In this document: positions 31,256 through 41,004 of the stretch, piece by piece | Numbering within the stretch: the stretch's first letter is position 1 | How the letters are laid out: each line of letters opens with the position of its first letter | DNA from: Paulinella micropora | Taxonomy: Eukaryota; Cercozoa; Imbricatea; Euglyphida; Paulinellidae | Assembly: GCA_019918135.1 (NCBI GenBank) | Contig: WBZZ01002993.1 | Coordinates: 83,501-147,500 of the forward strand | Direction: 5' to 3' | DNA length: 64,000 nucleotides | Notes under the pieces: generated by a model | Told to the model about the DNA's origin: nothing | Database searches by the model: none | What the model saw: the letters and a program-made list of their open reading frames with translations, nothing else | Translations under genes and position numbers: made by a program

Positions 31256-32063
31256 TCAGACTTGGATGGCCCACGCGTTCTCCTTTTCCAGTTTTTTTCT
31301 TTCTTCAGGAGTGAAGTCGTCTTCGATGTCAAAGGTCTCTCGGATCTGCGCGGGCGTCTTGCCCTTGAGCATGCTCGCGATCTTTGTACACGCGAGCAAC
31401 AGCAGAGGTTCGATTTCCAGGTAGTTCGCGGCCTGACAACACACCCCCCCCCCAAAAAAAAACGCGAGGGTTTCCTGTCTTTTTCGGGACGCTGCCAAAA
31501 AACCAACAAACCACGCACAAAAAGAAAGAAACAGGCGCAGGAGGGACCAGAGTTAGCTCGAATAGCATCTCGTTTTCCACGGTCATGAACGCAGCGTACT
31601 CCGGACCCACTAGTTCGACCAGGTCGACGCTCTTGATCGGCCTTTCAATTTCCTTCATTTTTGTCTTGCTGTAGAGCTCCATGAAGTCGACTACTTTCTT
31701 CAGGATCTCCATATCCTTAATGTACAGTTCTATATGATAAAATTTGTGGCCATCGTCGTCGGTTTCGTAGTCCTCGTCGTCGTTGTCTACCATCTTACTG
31801 ACTAAGCCAGATAGCTTGGCCTTCGCTAAGGACAATTTTACCTGCCTCCCGGCTTCCTCCTTGCCGGCCGCCGGCTTTACTGCCGGCTTGCCGGCCGCCG
31901 CCCTTGCGGCCTCACTCTCTGCTCCTGTTATCAACTTTCTTGTTGCAATTGTGAATATCACTGTTTTTTCTGTGTCCTCGTCATTTTCGTCTAGGCTCGT
32001 AGCTTCTTGCTTCTTCTCTCGCTTGGTGCTCCTAGCTTCTTGCTTCTTCTCTTGCTTGGACAT
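31256..32063 (-). CDS. Skp1-like SCF ubiquitin ligase adaptor, with one intron
   Basis: Exon 1 is 32063-31548 and exon 2 is 31432-31256, giving 230 residues (Skp1 is usually ~160-170). After a Lys/Glu-rich N-terminus the POZ fold can be followed: VIFTIATRKLITGAE, an Ala/Lys-rich insertion, LSGLVSKMVDNDDEDYETDD, ILKKVVDFMELYSKT, then LFELTL|AANYLEIEPLLLLACTK across the splice, and MLKGKTPAQIRETFDIEDDF, PEERKKLEKENAWAI. The LFEL.LAANYL, GKTP.EIR.TF.I..DFTPEE and NAW blocks are the Skp1 hallmark; the last ones form the F-box-binding surface and are well kept. Skp1 bridges cullin-1 and F-box proteins. Candidate partners in the window are the F-box-like proteins at 1-635 and 46196-46926. Confidence 0.88.
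31433..31547 (-). other. Spliceosomal intron in the Skp1-like gene, 115 nt
   Basis: Donor CTG|GTCCCT and acceptor GTTGTCAG|GCC on the - strand, phase 0. Splicing restores the Skp1 consensus across the junction. The intron contains an A/T run and a G10 tract. Such tracts otherwise appear only between genes. Confidence 0.85.
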
Positions 32064-32593
32064 TTTTTTCACAAAAAGACCCCAGAGAAAAAAACGACTC
32101 CTGCTACTAAAAGTTTTGAAACTTAGTTTTGAAAATCTCCAAAGGGCCCAAGATGTTTGCAACACGGAGTTACGAAAGAAAACGCGGGGGGTCGGAGGGG
32201 GGGGGGGGGGGAGGAGGAAAAAGCGAAATTTCGTCCCCAGGGTTTGGAAGATGAGCGCCAACTCATCTTCCATCCCCCCCCCCCCCTCCACAGATCTCTC
32301 TCTCCTCCCGCGCCCTTTCCTCGCCACACACGCAAAAACAAAAGCCGGGTCCCTCCCCCCCCCCCCCCCCCGCCCATTTGCAAATGTATTTCCCCTTCTC
32401 TTTTCGTTCTGTTTTCTTTCTTGACGGCAGCCTCGCCCCCCCCCCCCCCCCCCCTTATCCCGCGTTCGTCGCCCCCCCTCCCCCCGACTCTCCCCCGTTG
32501 GCGCAACCCCCCTTTCTTTTTTCCCTCCGAAGACCCCCCCTGCGTAAATATGCATGTTTTCTAAGACAAGAAAGGGGAGTTGTGCGAAGAAGA
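32064..32593. other. Intergenic, extreme poly-C/poly-G content
   Basis: G14 near 32199, C13 near 32274, C16 near 32357 and C17 near 32437. It separates the Skp1-like gene from the divergent gene at 32594. No gene seen. Confidence 0.55.
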
Positions 32594-33257
32594 ATGGCCG
32601 GCCCGTTTGAAGACCGTGGAGATAGTTGGCTGGGCCAGAATGCCAAGAAATTTAAGACATCATTTCGCGAATCTTGGCTAAGGGCTTCGGTATGTCTACA
32701 GGCACAAAGGCCGGACGTTCTCTTAGATGGGCAGAATGATACGGAGTTGGGCAACACGGTGCGTCTCTATCTGGGCAAGCACGGACAGAGCAGCCTTGGC
32801 GTTTTTCTTACGGGCGTGTACAAGGCAGAGCAGGCGGCCGCAGCGCCTCTTGCTAATGGCGAAGGAAAACGCAGCAAAGGCCCCACTGCTGGTCGGACGA
32901 GTTCAGCAATACTCACTGCTGCAGAACCCCCAAGATACACGATTCGTAGCTTCCTTGAAAGCGCGATAAAAAACAAATACGGAAATGATGTTCATAAACA
33001 CCCAAATATCATCCATGACAGTGTACTAACAGATTTTGTGAGGTCCAAAGACGCCAGAAGCCTTGTGTTGACAATGACAGACCGACAAGAGCTCCAAGGC
33101 CCTATTCCGCGATTGGAATGAACGCTTAGTCAACAAATTAAGCGAAAATGATGATCCAGATTCGATCTTTGAAGGCGATACATATGGCACTTGGCAAAAA
33201 AGACTAGTTAGGCTATTGAGCGATTATGAGCCAGAAACAGTGCTCTTGCATGCCTAG
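32594..33257 (+). CDS. Unknown protein (one frame break), AT-richer gene
   Basis: From ATG 32594 (MAGPFEDRGDSWLGQNAKKF). The first frame closes at 33121, but from about 33090 an overlapping frame continues sensibly (KALFRDWNERLVNKLS, GTWQKRLVRLLSDYEPETVL) to TAG 33257, so one base is probably missing or added near 33085. Total about 220 residues, charged and mostly helical. Codon use is clearly less GC-rich than its neighbours. No family recognised. Confidence 0.55.
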
Positions 33258-33778
33258 GTAGGCTCGCAACAGGCCGGCCACAAAATTAATGCAAGCCCAC
33301 GAGGAAGAAGATAATGAAACCCCCCCCCCCCCCCTTACTCGGAGGATTCAGGGGCACGCACTATTTTTGGTTTCTACTTTTGCTACCCTGAAGGCTAGGG
33401 AGTGAACAGCCTCTGAAAAAAGATCTGTATGCTTTTGAATTAGGCTCTTCTTTTTTTCCATCGTCTCTTGCTCATTAAAACCGCGACGAAGGTCTCTGTT
33501 TTCCGAAAATTATGGAATGTAACTGATGACACACACCAACACTTTAAAAAAACCGGATTTTCAGTCTCTAACGTGCAGGCTGTCTTTATTATGATTGAAT
33601 TGTGACCAAAGAACTTGTTTTTTTACTGATCAAGAAACACGCTGTTACATTCGAGGGAGCCTGGCGGCTATCTTTTTTGTTGTAAACCGTTCAAATTCCC
33701 TTTTATGAGGTTCTCCGTTGTTCGATCAAGACAACATGTGCAAGGTCCCTAAGAAAAAAGGAGAGTTTTTGTGGTGCT
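33258..33778. other. Gene-poor AT-rich stretch
   Basis: About 520 bp with a C15 tract near 33319, many stops in all frames, and no recognisable signals. Confidence 0.5.
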
Positions 33779-34111
33779 TTATGTGCCAACAAAATCCAGC
33801 AAGTGGGGATGTTTTCGCCAGAAGTCATACATTTCCTCCCCAGACATCTTCTCGAACGTGCCGGGCTTCACTAGGCCTTTATATTCCAACCATTTGCCGG
33901 GCCCCATCCCCTTCCTCACATGGACCGAACGAACATGTGCCTCCATTGCTGTTGAGCCGGCGGCGCTCTCCTTCTTCTTCTTTTCCTCCTTTTCCCTCTT
34001 CGTGGCAGCGCGTGTTTTGATGCCCTTGGGTGGGTCCGACGGCTCGAGAGGCTTTCTGGCCACGCATCCCCCTGTTTCGGCCATGAGAAACTTCTTCATT
34101 CGCGGCGGCAT
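33779..34111 (-). CDS. Small basic protein, unknown
   Basis: 110 residues from ATG 34111. A Lys/Glu-rich linker (KREKEEKKKKES) is followed by a compact C-terminal domain, WLEYKGLVKPGTFEKMSGEE and MYDFWRKHPHLLDF. A single intact frame. No family recognised. Confidence 0.5.
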   Translation of the reverse strand: MPPRMKKFLMAETGGCVARKPLEPSDPPKGIKTRAATKREKEEKKKKESAAGSTAMEAHVRSVHVRKGMGPGKWLEYKGLVKPGTFEKMSGEEMYDFWRKHPHLLDFVGT

Positions 34112-34229
34112 TGCTCCTGCCTAGGTGGGCAGCAAAACTTTTGTTTTCACGGTGCAAGCGAGACAATAAAAACAGGAATTGGTGCATGAACAAGAATCCA
34201 TTGAATAAAAGAGATAGAATAATAGGAAA

Positions 34230-35400
34230 ACACACAAACACACACACAAACCTTCGCACACACACACAAATGCAAACACACACACAAATACACACACACG
34301 AACACACACACACCAAAACCTTCGCACACACACACAAATACAAACACACACACAAATACACACACACGAACACACACACACCAAAACCTTCGCACACACA
34401 CACATACACAAACACACACACAAACACACACACACACACACAAAAAACGCACACACGCACAAACCTTCCGTGTACACTACAAAAGAAACCTTTCACATAT
34501 AACACTCGGATTGTTTTCCCGACTACAGACACAGGCAACATTTCCCCGTACGTGTGTGCACACTGTACAACATTTATGCTTCCCACAGGACAGGAAAGGG
34601 GGCCGCCCTGCACTACGTGTCCCATGGGTTGTGCGCGAAATCGAAGGACCCGAGAAAAGCACATTGGGGGCGCACAATTGGCTCGCCATTGCGCAAACAC
34701 AATGTTGGCGGCATTGAGCAAAACCACTTGCGCTCACCCCCACCAGTGCCAAGACAGGCCCCCCCCTTCCCTCTTTTGACCATTGAGCTGCCCAATGGTG
34801 CTTTTCTTTCGGCTGCGCGCGAATTTCTTTGAAGAAAATGTTGGCATGTGATAACTATGGGCTGCTTGTTTCGAGCTTATGAAGGGTGTTATTTCTAGTC
34901 TCATTTCGTGTGTTTGTGAAGGTGCGTGTGTTGTGTAAAAAAAATCTTGTGTGTGTGTCAAGTGTCGCTCTTGTGTATGTGTGTAGTGCTGTGTAAAAGA
35001 ATCTTGTGTGGTGTCGTGTGTATGTGTGTGTTTGTGTGCGTGCGAAGGTTTGTGTGCGTGCGAAGGTTTGTGTGGTGTTATGTACGTGTTGTGTATGTGG
35101 GGGTGCATGCAAAGGGTTTGTGGGTGTGTCTGTCTGTGTATGTGTGTGCGTGTCTGTGGGTGTGTCTGTGAGTGTGTATTTGGGTGTGTATTTGTGTGTG
35201 TATTTGTGTGTGTTTGTGTAGGTGTGTGTTTGTGTAGGTGTGTGTTTGTGTAGGTGTGTGTATTTGTGTGTGTGTAGGTGTGTGTGCATTTGTGTGTGTA
35301 CGTGATTGTGTGTGTGTGGGTGGGTGTGTCTATGTATCTATGGACGCGTGTGTGTCGTGTCTTGAGAACGTGTGTCGTGTCTTGTGTGTGTGTGTTTGTC
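34230..35400. repeat. Inverted CA/GT microsatellite arms around a ~450-bp core
   Basis: The left arm (34230-34460) is CA-rich with three copies of AACCTTCGCACACACACACA. The right arm (34915-35400) is GT-rich and contains the reverse complement, GTGCGTGCGAAGGTTTGTGTG, twice. The core (34465-34910) has no convincing gene but contains CACAATGTTGGCGGCATTGAG near 34698, resembling the palindromic unit at 47350-48080. Long Cys/Val or Thr/His frames here are microsatellite artefacts. Confidence 0.7.
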
Positions 35401-35567
35401 TCTTGTGCGTACCCCCCAAGTATCCTAGATGTAGAAACACGTTCGAAGCTTCGCTCCAACCGTTGCTTTGTTTGGACTCTCTCTCTCTCTCCTTTCGTCC
35501 CGCCTCCCCCCCCCTCACTTGTTTTCTTCTTGTCACACGCTCTTTAGGCCGGCATGAAGAAGAGAAA

Positions 35568-38016
35568 ATGTCTGCAGAAAAACCCCCGCGAAAAAGGAAA
35601 ACACCTTCGATCGACGAAACGCCACCGGGCCTGCCCAACAACGACCCCCCGCAAACGCCGCGCGGCCGAATGGCGTGAAGAACTTTTCAGAGACTGCCGC
35701 AGGTTTCAGGGCAGGCACTGAACAGGGAGCTGATCAATGACCTGCTCCTGCAGATCGGCCTCGCGGATTCTTGTACCGACCTGCAAAGGGTTCGTAAACT
35801 CAACCCCAACGTCTTATTGTTTGCAAAACAGAAGTACTGGTCCGAGTTACCCTGCAGGGGCCAGGGCGCCTTCGCCGCCCTGCAACACCTGGAGGCCTCG
35901 AGGTACGTCGTAGCCGATGTTCTCGAGCTTGAGAAATCCGACTTCGACCCCCCTAACCCCGTCAGCGCTTGCGATCTTTCTCAATGCGCCACCTGCAACA
36001 ATCTGCGGAATGCCTTTGTGCTTTGGCTGTGCCTGTCCAACGCCCTCGCGGACACGCCAGCCGGAGACATGTTGCGCCGGGAACTGGAGGAAGCTCTACT
36101 ACCGTTCAGAATGCACGCTTGGGCGCACGAGCTGATGGAGCCCCTGCTCGAGCACAACAATCTGACTGTCTTGGAGTGCCTGTGGAATAACTTCTCCTTG
36201 CTCAAGATCAGCATCCTGGCACGGATAGGCTCGAATGTCGACCAGAACGAACAGGCCCAGCGAGTCCCGGCGCAGGCCGCAGAGAAATTCTGGAAGAAGC
36301 TGATGGGCAGGACGCCCTGCCCCGAGCAAGAGTCGGAAGCAGCCGTTTGGGCCGAGCGTTGCTGTTCAAACCAGCCCGCCACCGCGCGGGAGGCCGCGCG
36401 GGAGCCCCCGCGGGACGCGGATCTGGCGGCGACCTTTCTGGCCCTGCTCTGGATACTGCGCCACTCGGCGGACCAAAACTTGTCCGCCGAGGGCCTGTTG
36501 CAAGGGCTGCGGCTAAGACGCACGAACCACGCGGCGTACGCAACGTCAGACGACGAAGAAGCCGACGACGGCGCGGAAGACGACGCCGACGACGGCGGCG
36601 ACGGCGCGGAAGATGACGACGGCGGCGGGGAGGACCTGTTGACGGGTCTGCTGGGCTACTGGCAAAAGACTGGGGATGACCAGCCGGCGCAACACGATGT
36701 GCCAACGGTAGAAGCAGAAGCCACTGATGACGCGCGCGTGCCCGATCCCTTTGGCGACACAGCGATCGAGGAGCCAATCCAACTTTACAGCCCGGTAGAC
36801 AACGACCAGACCGGCCCTGGTCCGCCCGGCCAGGACAGTACGGCGGGGCTGGACGCGCTGGTCGACGCGGCTGAGAGATTGCCCCCGCAAGTTCCCCGCG
36901 GCCAACCGGACTCGGGTCACGAGGAGCACACCTATCAACGTGCGGGGGCCCGCCACACACACTTACAGAACGCAGCCGAACCTAACACCGACATGCTGCG
37001 ACCTGCGGCCGCCAGGCACGCGGGCCCCCCCCAGAGCCCCGCCGACAATTCGCTCAACCGAGATACGCACCATTCAGACTCGCCAGCCGAACCTAACACC
37101 GACATGCTGCGACATGCGGCCGCCAGGCACGCGGGCCGCCCCCAGAGCCCCGCCGACAATTCGCTCAACCGAGATACGCACCATTCAGACCCGCCGCGCA
37201 CACATGTGCGGCGGGCCTTCGGCTTCTACCACACTAGTGCGACATCATCACGCTCCGAACCGGCCGGCTGGTCGGAGGAGGCGCCGCGGACGCGCCTCCA
37301 GCGCCCCGTCCCGCAGCGCGCGGTTCCACGCTTTGGCCCGCACTTTCCGCCTACCCACGCTGGTAGCCCGCACTTTCCGCCTACCCACGCTGGTAGCCCT
37401 CACTTTCCGCCTACCCACGCTGGTAGTCCGCACTTTCCGCCTACCCACGCTGGTAGCCCTCACTTTCCGCCTACCCACGCTGGTAGCCCTCACTTTCCGC
37501 CTACCCACGCTGGTAGCCCGCACTTTCCGCCTACCCACGCTGGTAGCCCGCACTTTCCGCCTACCCACGCTGGTAGCCCGCACTTTCCGCCTACCCACGC
37601 TGGTAGCCCTCACTCCGCCTACCCACGCTGGTAGTCCGCACATTCCACCGCTCGTCCCTCACTTTGGTCCGTGCTTTCAGCCCCACTTGGGGTGCCCGCA
37701 CCTTCCACCGCCCGCCCCGCACTTGGGGTGCCAGCACCTTCCACCGCCCGCCCCGCACTTGGGGTGCCAGCACCTTCCACCGCCCGTCCCGCACTTTGGT
37801 CCGCGCTTTCAGCCCCACTTGGGGGGTCCGCACATACCACCGCTCGTCCCTCGTTTTGGTCCACGCTTTGGCCCCCGTCATTGGCCGCAAGTGCAGCCGG
37901 CCGCCGAGCAGGAGTCGACCCGCGTTCCCGGCCTGTTCCGAAGAACAACGCCCGAGGTTGCGTACGGGCACCAAGACGGCTGCCTGAAGGTGGAAGCAGA
38001 CGTAAGCGATGGGTAG
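35568..38016 (+). CDS. Acidic/His-Pro-rich repeat protein (frame breaks)
   Basis: From ATG 35568 a basic N-terminus (MSAEKPPRKRKTPSIDE) continues through AEWREELFRDCRRFQGR in a shifted frame (breaks near 35645 in C6 and near 35717), then into a long globular part from ~35720 (LNRELINDLLLQIGLADSCT; CDLSQCATCNNLRNAFVLWL). Next come Asp/Glu-rich tracts at ~36550-36640, two copies of an AEPNTDMLR..AARHAG..QSPADN unit, and nine-plus tandem PHFPPTHAGS units. A 2-base deletion near 37612 switches frame, and His/Pro-rich repeats (PHLGCQHLPPPA type) continue to the stop at 38016. About 810 residues; the C-terminal third must be disordered. Function unknown. An AATAAA lies 48 bp downstream. Confidence 0.6.
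37335..37640 (+). repeat. 30-bp minisatellite, about ten units
   Basis: Near-identical CACTTTCCGCCTACCCACGC plus TGGTAGCCCG units encoding PHFPPTHAGS. Only the base before CACTTT and an AGT/AGC alternate vary. The penultimate unit lacks TT, which shifts the frame. Confidence 0.9.
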
Positions 38017-38063
38017 CACAGCTTTCCCTCCCCAACTTTCTTTCCGGCCTAAAACAAAAACCT

Positions 38064-38069
38064 AATAAA
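38064..38069 (+). terminator. Polyadenylation signal AATAAA
   Basis: AATAAA 48 bp after the stop of the His/Pro-rich gene. Similar AATAAA motifs follow other stops in the sense direction at 51441, 59006 and 60452 (+), and at 38159 and 62897 (-). This fits eukaryotic-type 3' processing. Confidence 0.45.
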
Positions 38070-38162
38070 TCTGATCTTTCTTCTAGCTAGCAAAAATAAT
38101 TCGCCCCCGGTCCGGTGGTATAAGCCGTCACGACAGCCGCCTCTTTCTTTCTTTTGTTTTTA

Positions 38163-38363
38163 TTAATTATTCACATTAGCGAGCGCGTCCAAGACGTCCC
38201 GGTTGTGCAAGAGCAGCGTGTCACCCCCGGCCTTGTTTTCGTCCACCGAGAACCGGCCCGCGTCCGCACGAGCGCCACGGCGGAAAATGCACCAGTTGCG
38301 ATCAAACCACGGCCCCCAGTAGTCCGGGCACGCGGCGGGGTCTCGTGTCACTGCCGACTCACC
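38163..38363 (-). other. In-frame coding extension after the recombinase TAA
   Basis: After the recombinase TAA (38364-38366) the same frame stays open for 66 codons with no ATG, ending at TAA 38163. It encodes protein-like sequence (YWGPWFDRNWCIFRR, DAGRFSVDEN). An AATAAA on this strand at 38159 suggests the mRNA includes it. The string AAG|GTGAGT directly at the TAA resembles a splice donor. It may be a terminal exon, a read-through tail, or a remnant after a nonsense mutation. Confidence 0.4.
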
Positions 38364-40631
38364 TTAGGCGGCCGGGGGTGGCAGCGGGTAATGCTTGCTG
38401 TCCACCACCGGTTCGGTTCGCTCTGGCGCAGGTGGCTGCCACTGCACCAGCACGCCGCCGCTAATTTTTTGCACGGCCTTGACACGCAGCTGGTCCAGGA
38501 AAGCCTGCATCAGCATCAGCAGCTTCGGGTTCTTATCTACGCGAACCCCTTGGTCGCCGTACTCTTTCAGAATATCTGCGACTGTAAGCCAGCGGTCGGG
38601 CCAGCCACAGACTTTGTCCCTGACACGAAAACGGCACACGTACTTTAGGTCCTCCGGTTTTCCTTCGTGGGGCGGCAGGCAATAGATATGGCTATTTCTA
38701 GCCGAAAAAACCCCCAGGCGTGCCACCTCCTTCCTATCGTTGTTGTACCTGTTCTTGCAATCCGCTATTGACAAGTGGCTGTTGTACACGTGCCAGCGGT
38801 GCGAGGCTTTTTCAGGCTCGTGCCGTTTCCAGAACGCACTGACCTCGCGTTTTGACGCATGCGCCACGTGCTGGAAGCCCAGCAGCTCGAGGCCTGGCGC
38901 CAGCCGCTGCGCCTCCTCAGCCGTGTTGTTGAACGCCGCTGGCGCAGGGTGAATAAAGTCCGCGCCGCGCATTTCCCGCACCCTCCACCTCCTTTGCTGC
39001 CGCAGCTTCTCTTCTTCCGGCGACAAGGGCTCCAGGCGCGGCCCCTCCTCCGAGAAGCGCCTGGTAAACTCGCTGGCCCTGGGCGACACGTAGACCTGCA
39101 CGGCGTCGTGGTCGTCGACGTGTGCGTGCCAGTTCCGCTGATTCAGCAACCCCTCGATCCACTGCGCCTGCTCCGCCACCTTGCGGCGGCGGTGGCCCGG
39201 CAGCAGGTACTCCGAGTTCACCGTGTCCAGGCTGTGCTGCCCGGCCCCCGCAAACACCGTCAGGTGCGCGCCGCCCGAGCCCGCCGCCCCCCAGGGCGGC
39301 GGCCCGCCGCCCAGCGCGGTAAACACCTCGAACTGCTCCAGCTCGCGCACCATGGTCTCTGCCGGCTTGCGGCTGCTCTTGAACGTCAGCAGGTTAGCCC
39401 AGCCCCGAACGCGGCAGCGGGCCGGCCGCTGGTTGTTCACCCACATCTTTTCTCCCAGCTGTAGGTACGTTTCGCGCACAAAGCCGGACCTCGCTCTCTC
39501 GGCCAGCGACGAGTTGTTCCTGCTGTTCCTCCACCCCTCGTAGCGTTTGTAGCTCGCCTTGTGCGGGAACAGCGGCCTGTGCTGCGTGCCGCCGACCACG
39601 GCGGGCACCACGCGCTCCCGCAGGTCCAGCAGCACAAAGTCCAGCGCCGAGCTCCGGCCGCCCCGGCGCACGAAGCCCGCCGGGCCGCCGGCTGGCAGCT
39701 CATCGGTTGGCCAGGGCTGCCGGCCGAGCGGCAGCAGCTGGCCGCCGTACATCGCGCGGGTCTTGTTCTTCTGCACGCTCAGCGACGTCGCGTCCTGCAG
39801 ATTGATCACCCAGCGCCGCGGCTCCTTTTCCTCGCGCAGCAGCGAGCTGTTCAGGTGCAAGTTCACCAGGATGCCCGGCCGCGGCACGGGCGGCGTCAGC
39901 AACAGGCACAGCAGCGCCGCCCGCAACGCGCGCAGCCAGCCGGCTCTGACATTGGCGTAATTGGCGCGCGTCACAACAACCGTCTTCACGTCCTCGTCGT
40001 AGTGCGCAAAGTACTCGGCCAGCGCCGCCACGCGGAACGGCTGCAGGTCCCACATCGTCCAGTCCGACTCCTCCCGCCCGACGCCGTACACCCGCTCGAT
40101 CCGCGCGTACTGCTGCGCCTGCCGCGACAGGTTCGCCAGCCACCGCGACGTCTGTTGCCACGCTAGTACGCCGCGCGCCGGTCGCAGAAAGTCCGACAGC
40201 TGCATCAGGCTGCCCAGGTACGAGCCCACCGTGCTCGACATGATCTTGGTACGCCCCGCACCGGTCGCGGCGAACTCCGACAGCAGCGCGGCCTTGCCCA
40301 GCGCGTCCACCAGCCTACTCGCTCCATGCTCGCGCGCAAACTCCGCGAACCTGCGCACGTGCCGGATGTGGTTGGCTATTGTGCTCTTGCTCGGGATCGG
40401 GCCCGTGCGTTCGGGATTCCACCTGAGCTCCAAGAACTGCTTGAATCTCGTCAGCTGCCTCTGTAGCTCGCCATCCTCCTCCTCCTCTACTATCCGGGGG
40501 TTGTCGTCTTCGCCCGACTCGGACGACGACTCGTCGCCGCGCAGGTCGATCGCGTCAGTCAGCCGCGCCAAAGACGCCGAGAGCCCCGGCTCCGCGCACG
40601 CCAGCAACTCCTCGCCGTCTTCCTCCGCCAT
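38364..40631 (-). CDS. Tyrosine recombinase (integrase-like)
   Basis: 755 residues from ATG 40631. An acidic N-terminus (to ~60) is followed by a core-binding-like helical region (70-210; IPSKSTIANHIRHVRRFAEF). The catalytic set can be placed as R251 (TPPVPRPGILVNL), Lys ~289 in the beta-hairpin (LSVQKNKTR...LLPLG), R409 (RCRVRGWANLLTF, in the place of HxLRHTFATLL), H466 and Y475 (AGQHSLDTVNSEYLL, matching the 'lGHssi.tt..Y' box). The His of the HxxR box is replaced. A ~280-residue C-terminal extension follows, with no family recognised. Tyrosine recombinases cut and rejoin DNA via a 3'-phosphotyrosine. Roles could be genome circularisation, dimer resolution or integration; no paired att-like sites were identified. 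Confidence 0.72.
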   Translation of the reverse strand: MAEEDGEELLACAEPGLSASLARLTDAIDLRGDESSSESGEDDNPRIVEEEEDGELQRQLTRFKQFLELRWNPERTGPIPSKSTIANHIRHVRRFAEFAREHGASRLVDALGKAALLSEFAATGAGRTKIMSSTVGSYLGSLMQLSDFLRPARGVLAWQQTSRWLANLSRQAQQYARIERVYGVGREESDWTMWDLQPFRVAALAEYFAHYDEDVKTVVVTRANYANVRAGWLRALRAALLCLLLTPPVPRPGILVNLHLNSSLLREEKEPRRWVINLQDATSLSVQKNKTRAMYGGQLLPLGRQPWPTDELPAGGPAGFVRRGGRSSALDFVLLDLRERVVPAVVGGTQHRPLFPHKASYKRYEGWRNSRNNSSLAERARSGFVRETYLQLGEKMWVNNQRPARCRVRGWANLLTFKSSRKPAETMVRELEQFEVFTALGGGPPPWGAAGSGGAHLTVFAGAGQHSLDTVNSEYLLPGHRRRKVAEQAQWIEGLLNQRNWHAHVDDHDAVQVYVSPRASEFTRRFSEEGPRLEPLSPEEEKLRQQRRWRVREMRGADFIHPAPAAFNNTAEEAQRLAPGLELLGFQHVAHASKREVSAFWKRHEPEKASHRWHVYNSHLSIADCKNRYNNDRKEVARLGVFSARNSHIYCLPPHEGKPEDLKYVCRFRVRDKVCGWPDRWLTVADILKEYGDQGVRVDKNPKLLMLMQAFLDQLRVKAVQKISGGVLVQWQPPAPERTEPVVDSKHYPLPPPAA

Positions 40632-41004
40632 TGCTTCTGCACTGTTCTCTCTTGTTCTGGCTTTCTTTTAACAATCATTTTTTTATTGCCTAAATTTTTT
40701 TAAATTTCGATCTGTGTGTGTCAATGAAGTGCAAAAGAGAAAAAAAAGAGCCTTGCCCCCACCTTTTTTCAATCAGACTGCGCGCCACACACCCCCCCCG
40801 CCCCCGAATCGTTTGTGCACCAGCCTTTCCCCTCTCCTCCCCCCCCCCTCCCACACACACACAAATAGACTGGCAGAAGCAAAAATAATAGATATAGATG
40901 TTTTTTTTTTCGGTTGTTTCACCCTTCTCGCTCTCTTTTTTTCCCATGTACCTTTGCCCGCCACCCCCCCTTTTTTTTCTTTGGGGGGGGGGGCCTCTAT
41001 GGTC
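40632..41004. other. Intergenic
   Basis: AT-rich then pyrimidine-rich, with C8-C9 runs, CACACA, T10 near 40901 and G10 near 40984. No gene seen. Confidence 0.5.

Noticed and set aside
34111-35459. Several frames rich in Thr/His or Cys/Val
   Set aside because: Translations of CA/GT microsatellites with no protein character.
36208-36960. Minus-strand 250-codon frame
   Set aside because: Antisense shadow of the acidic part of the gene at 35568-38016.
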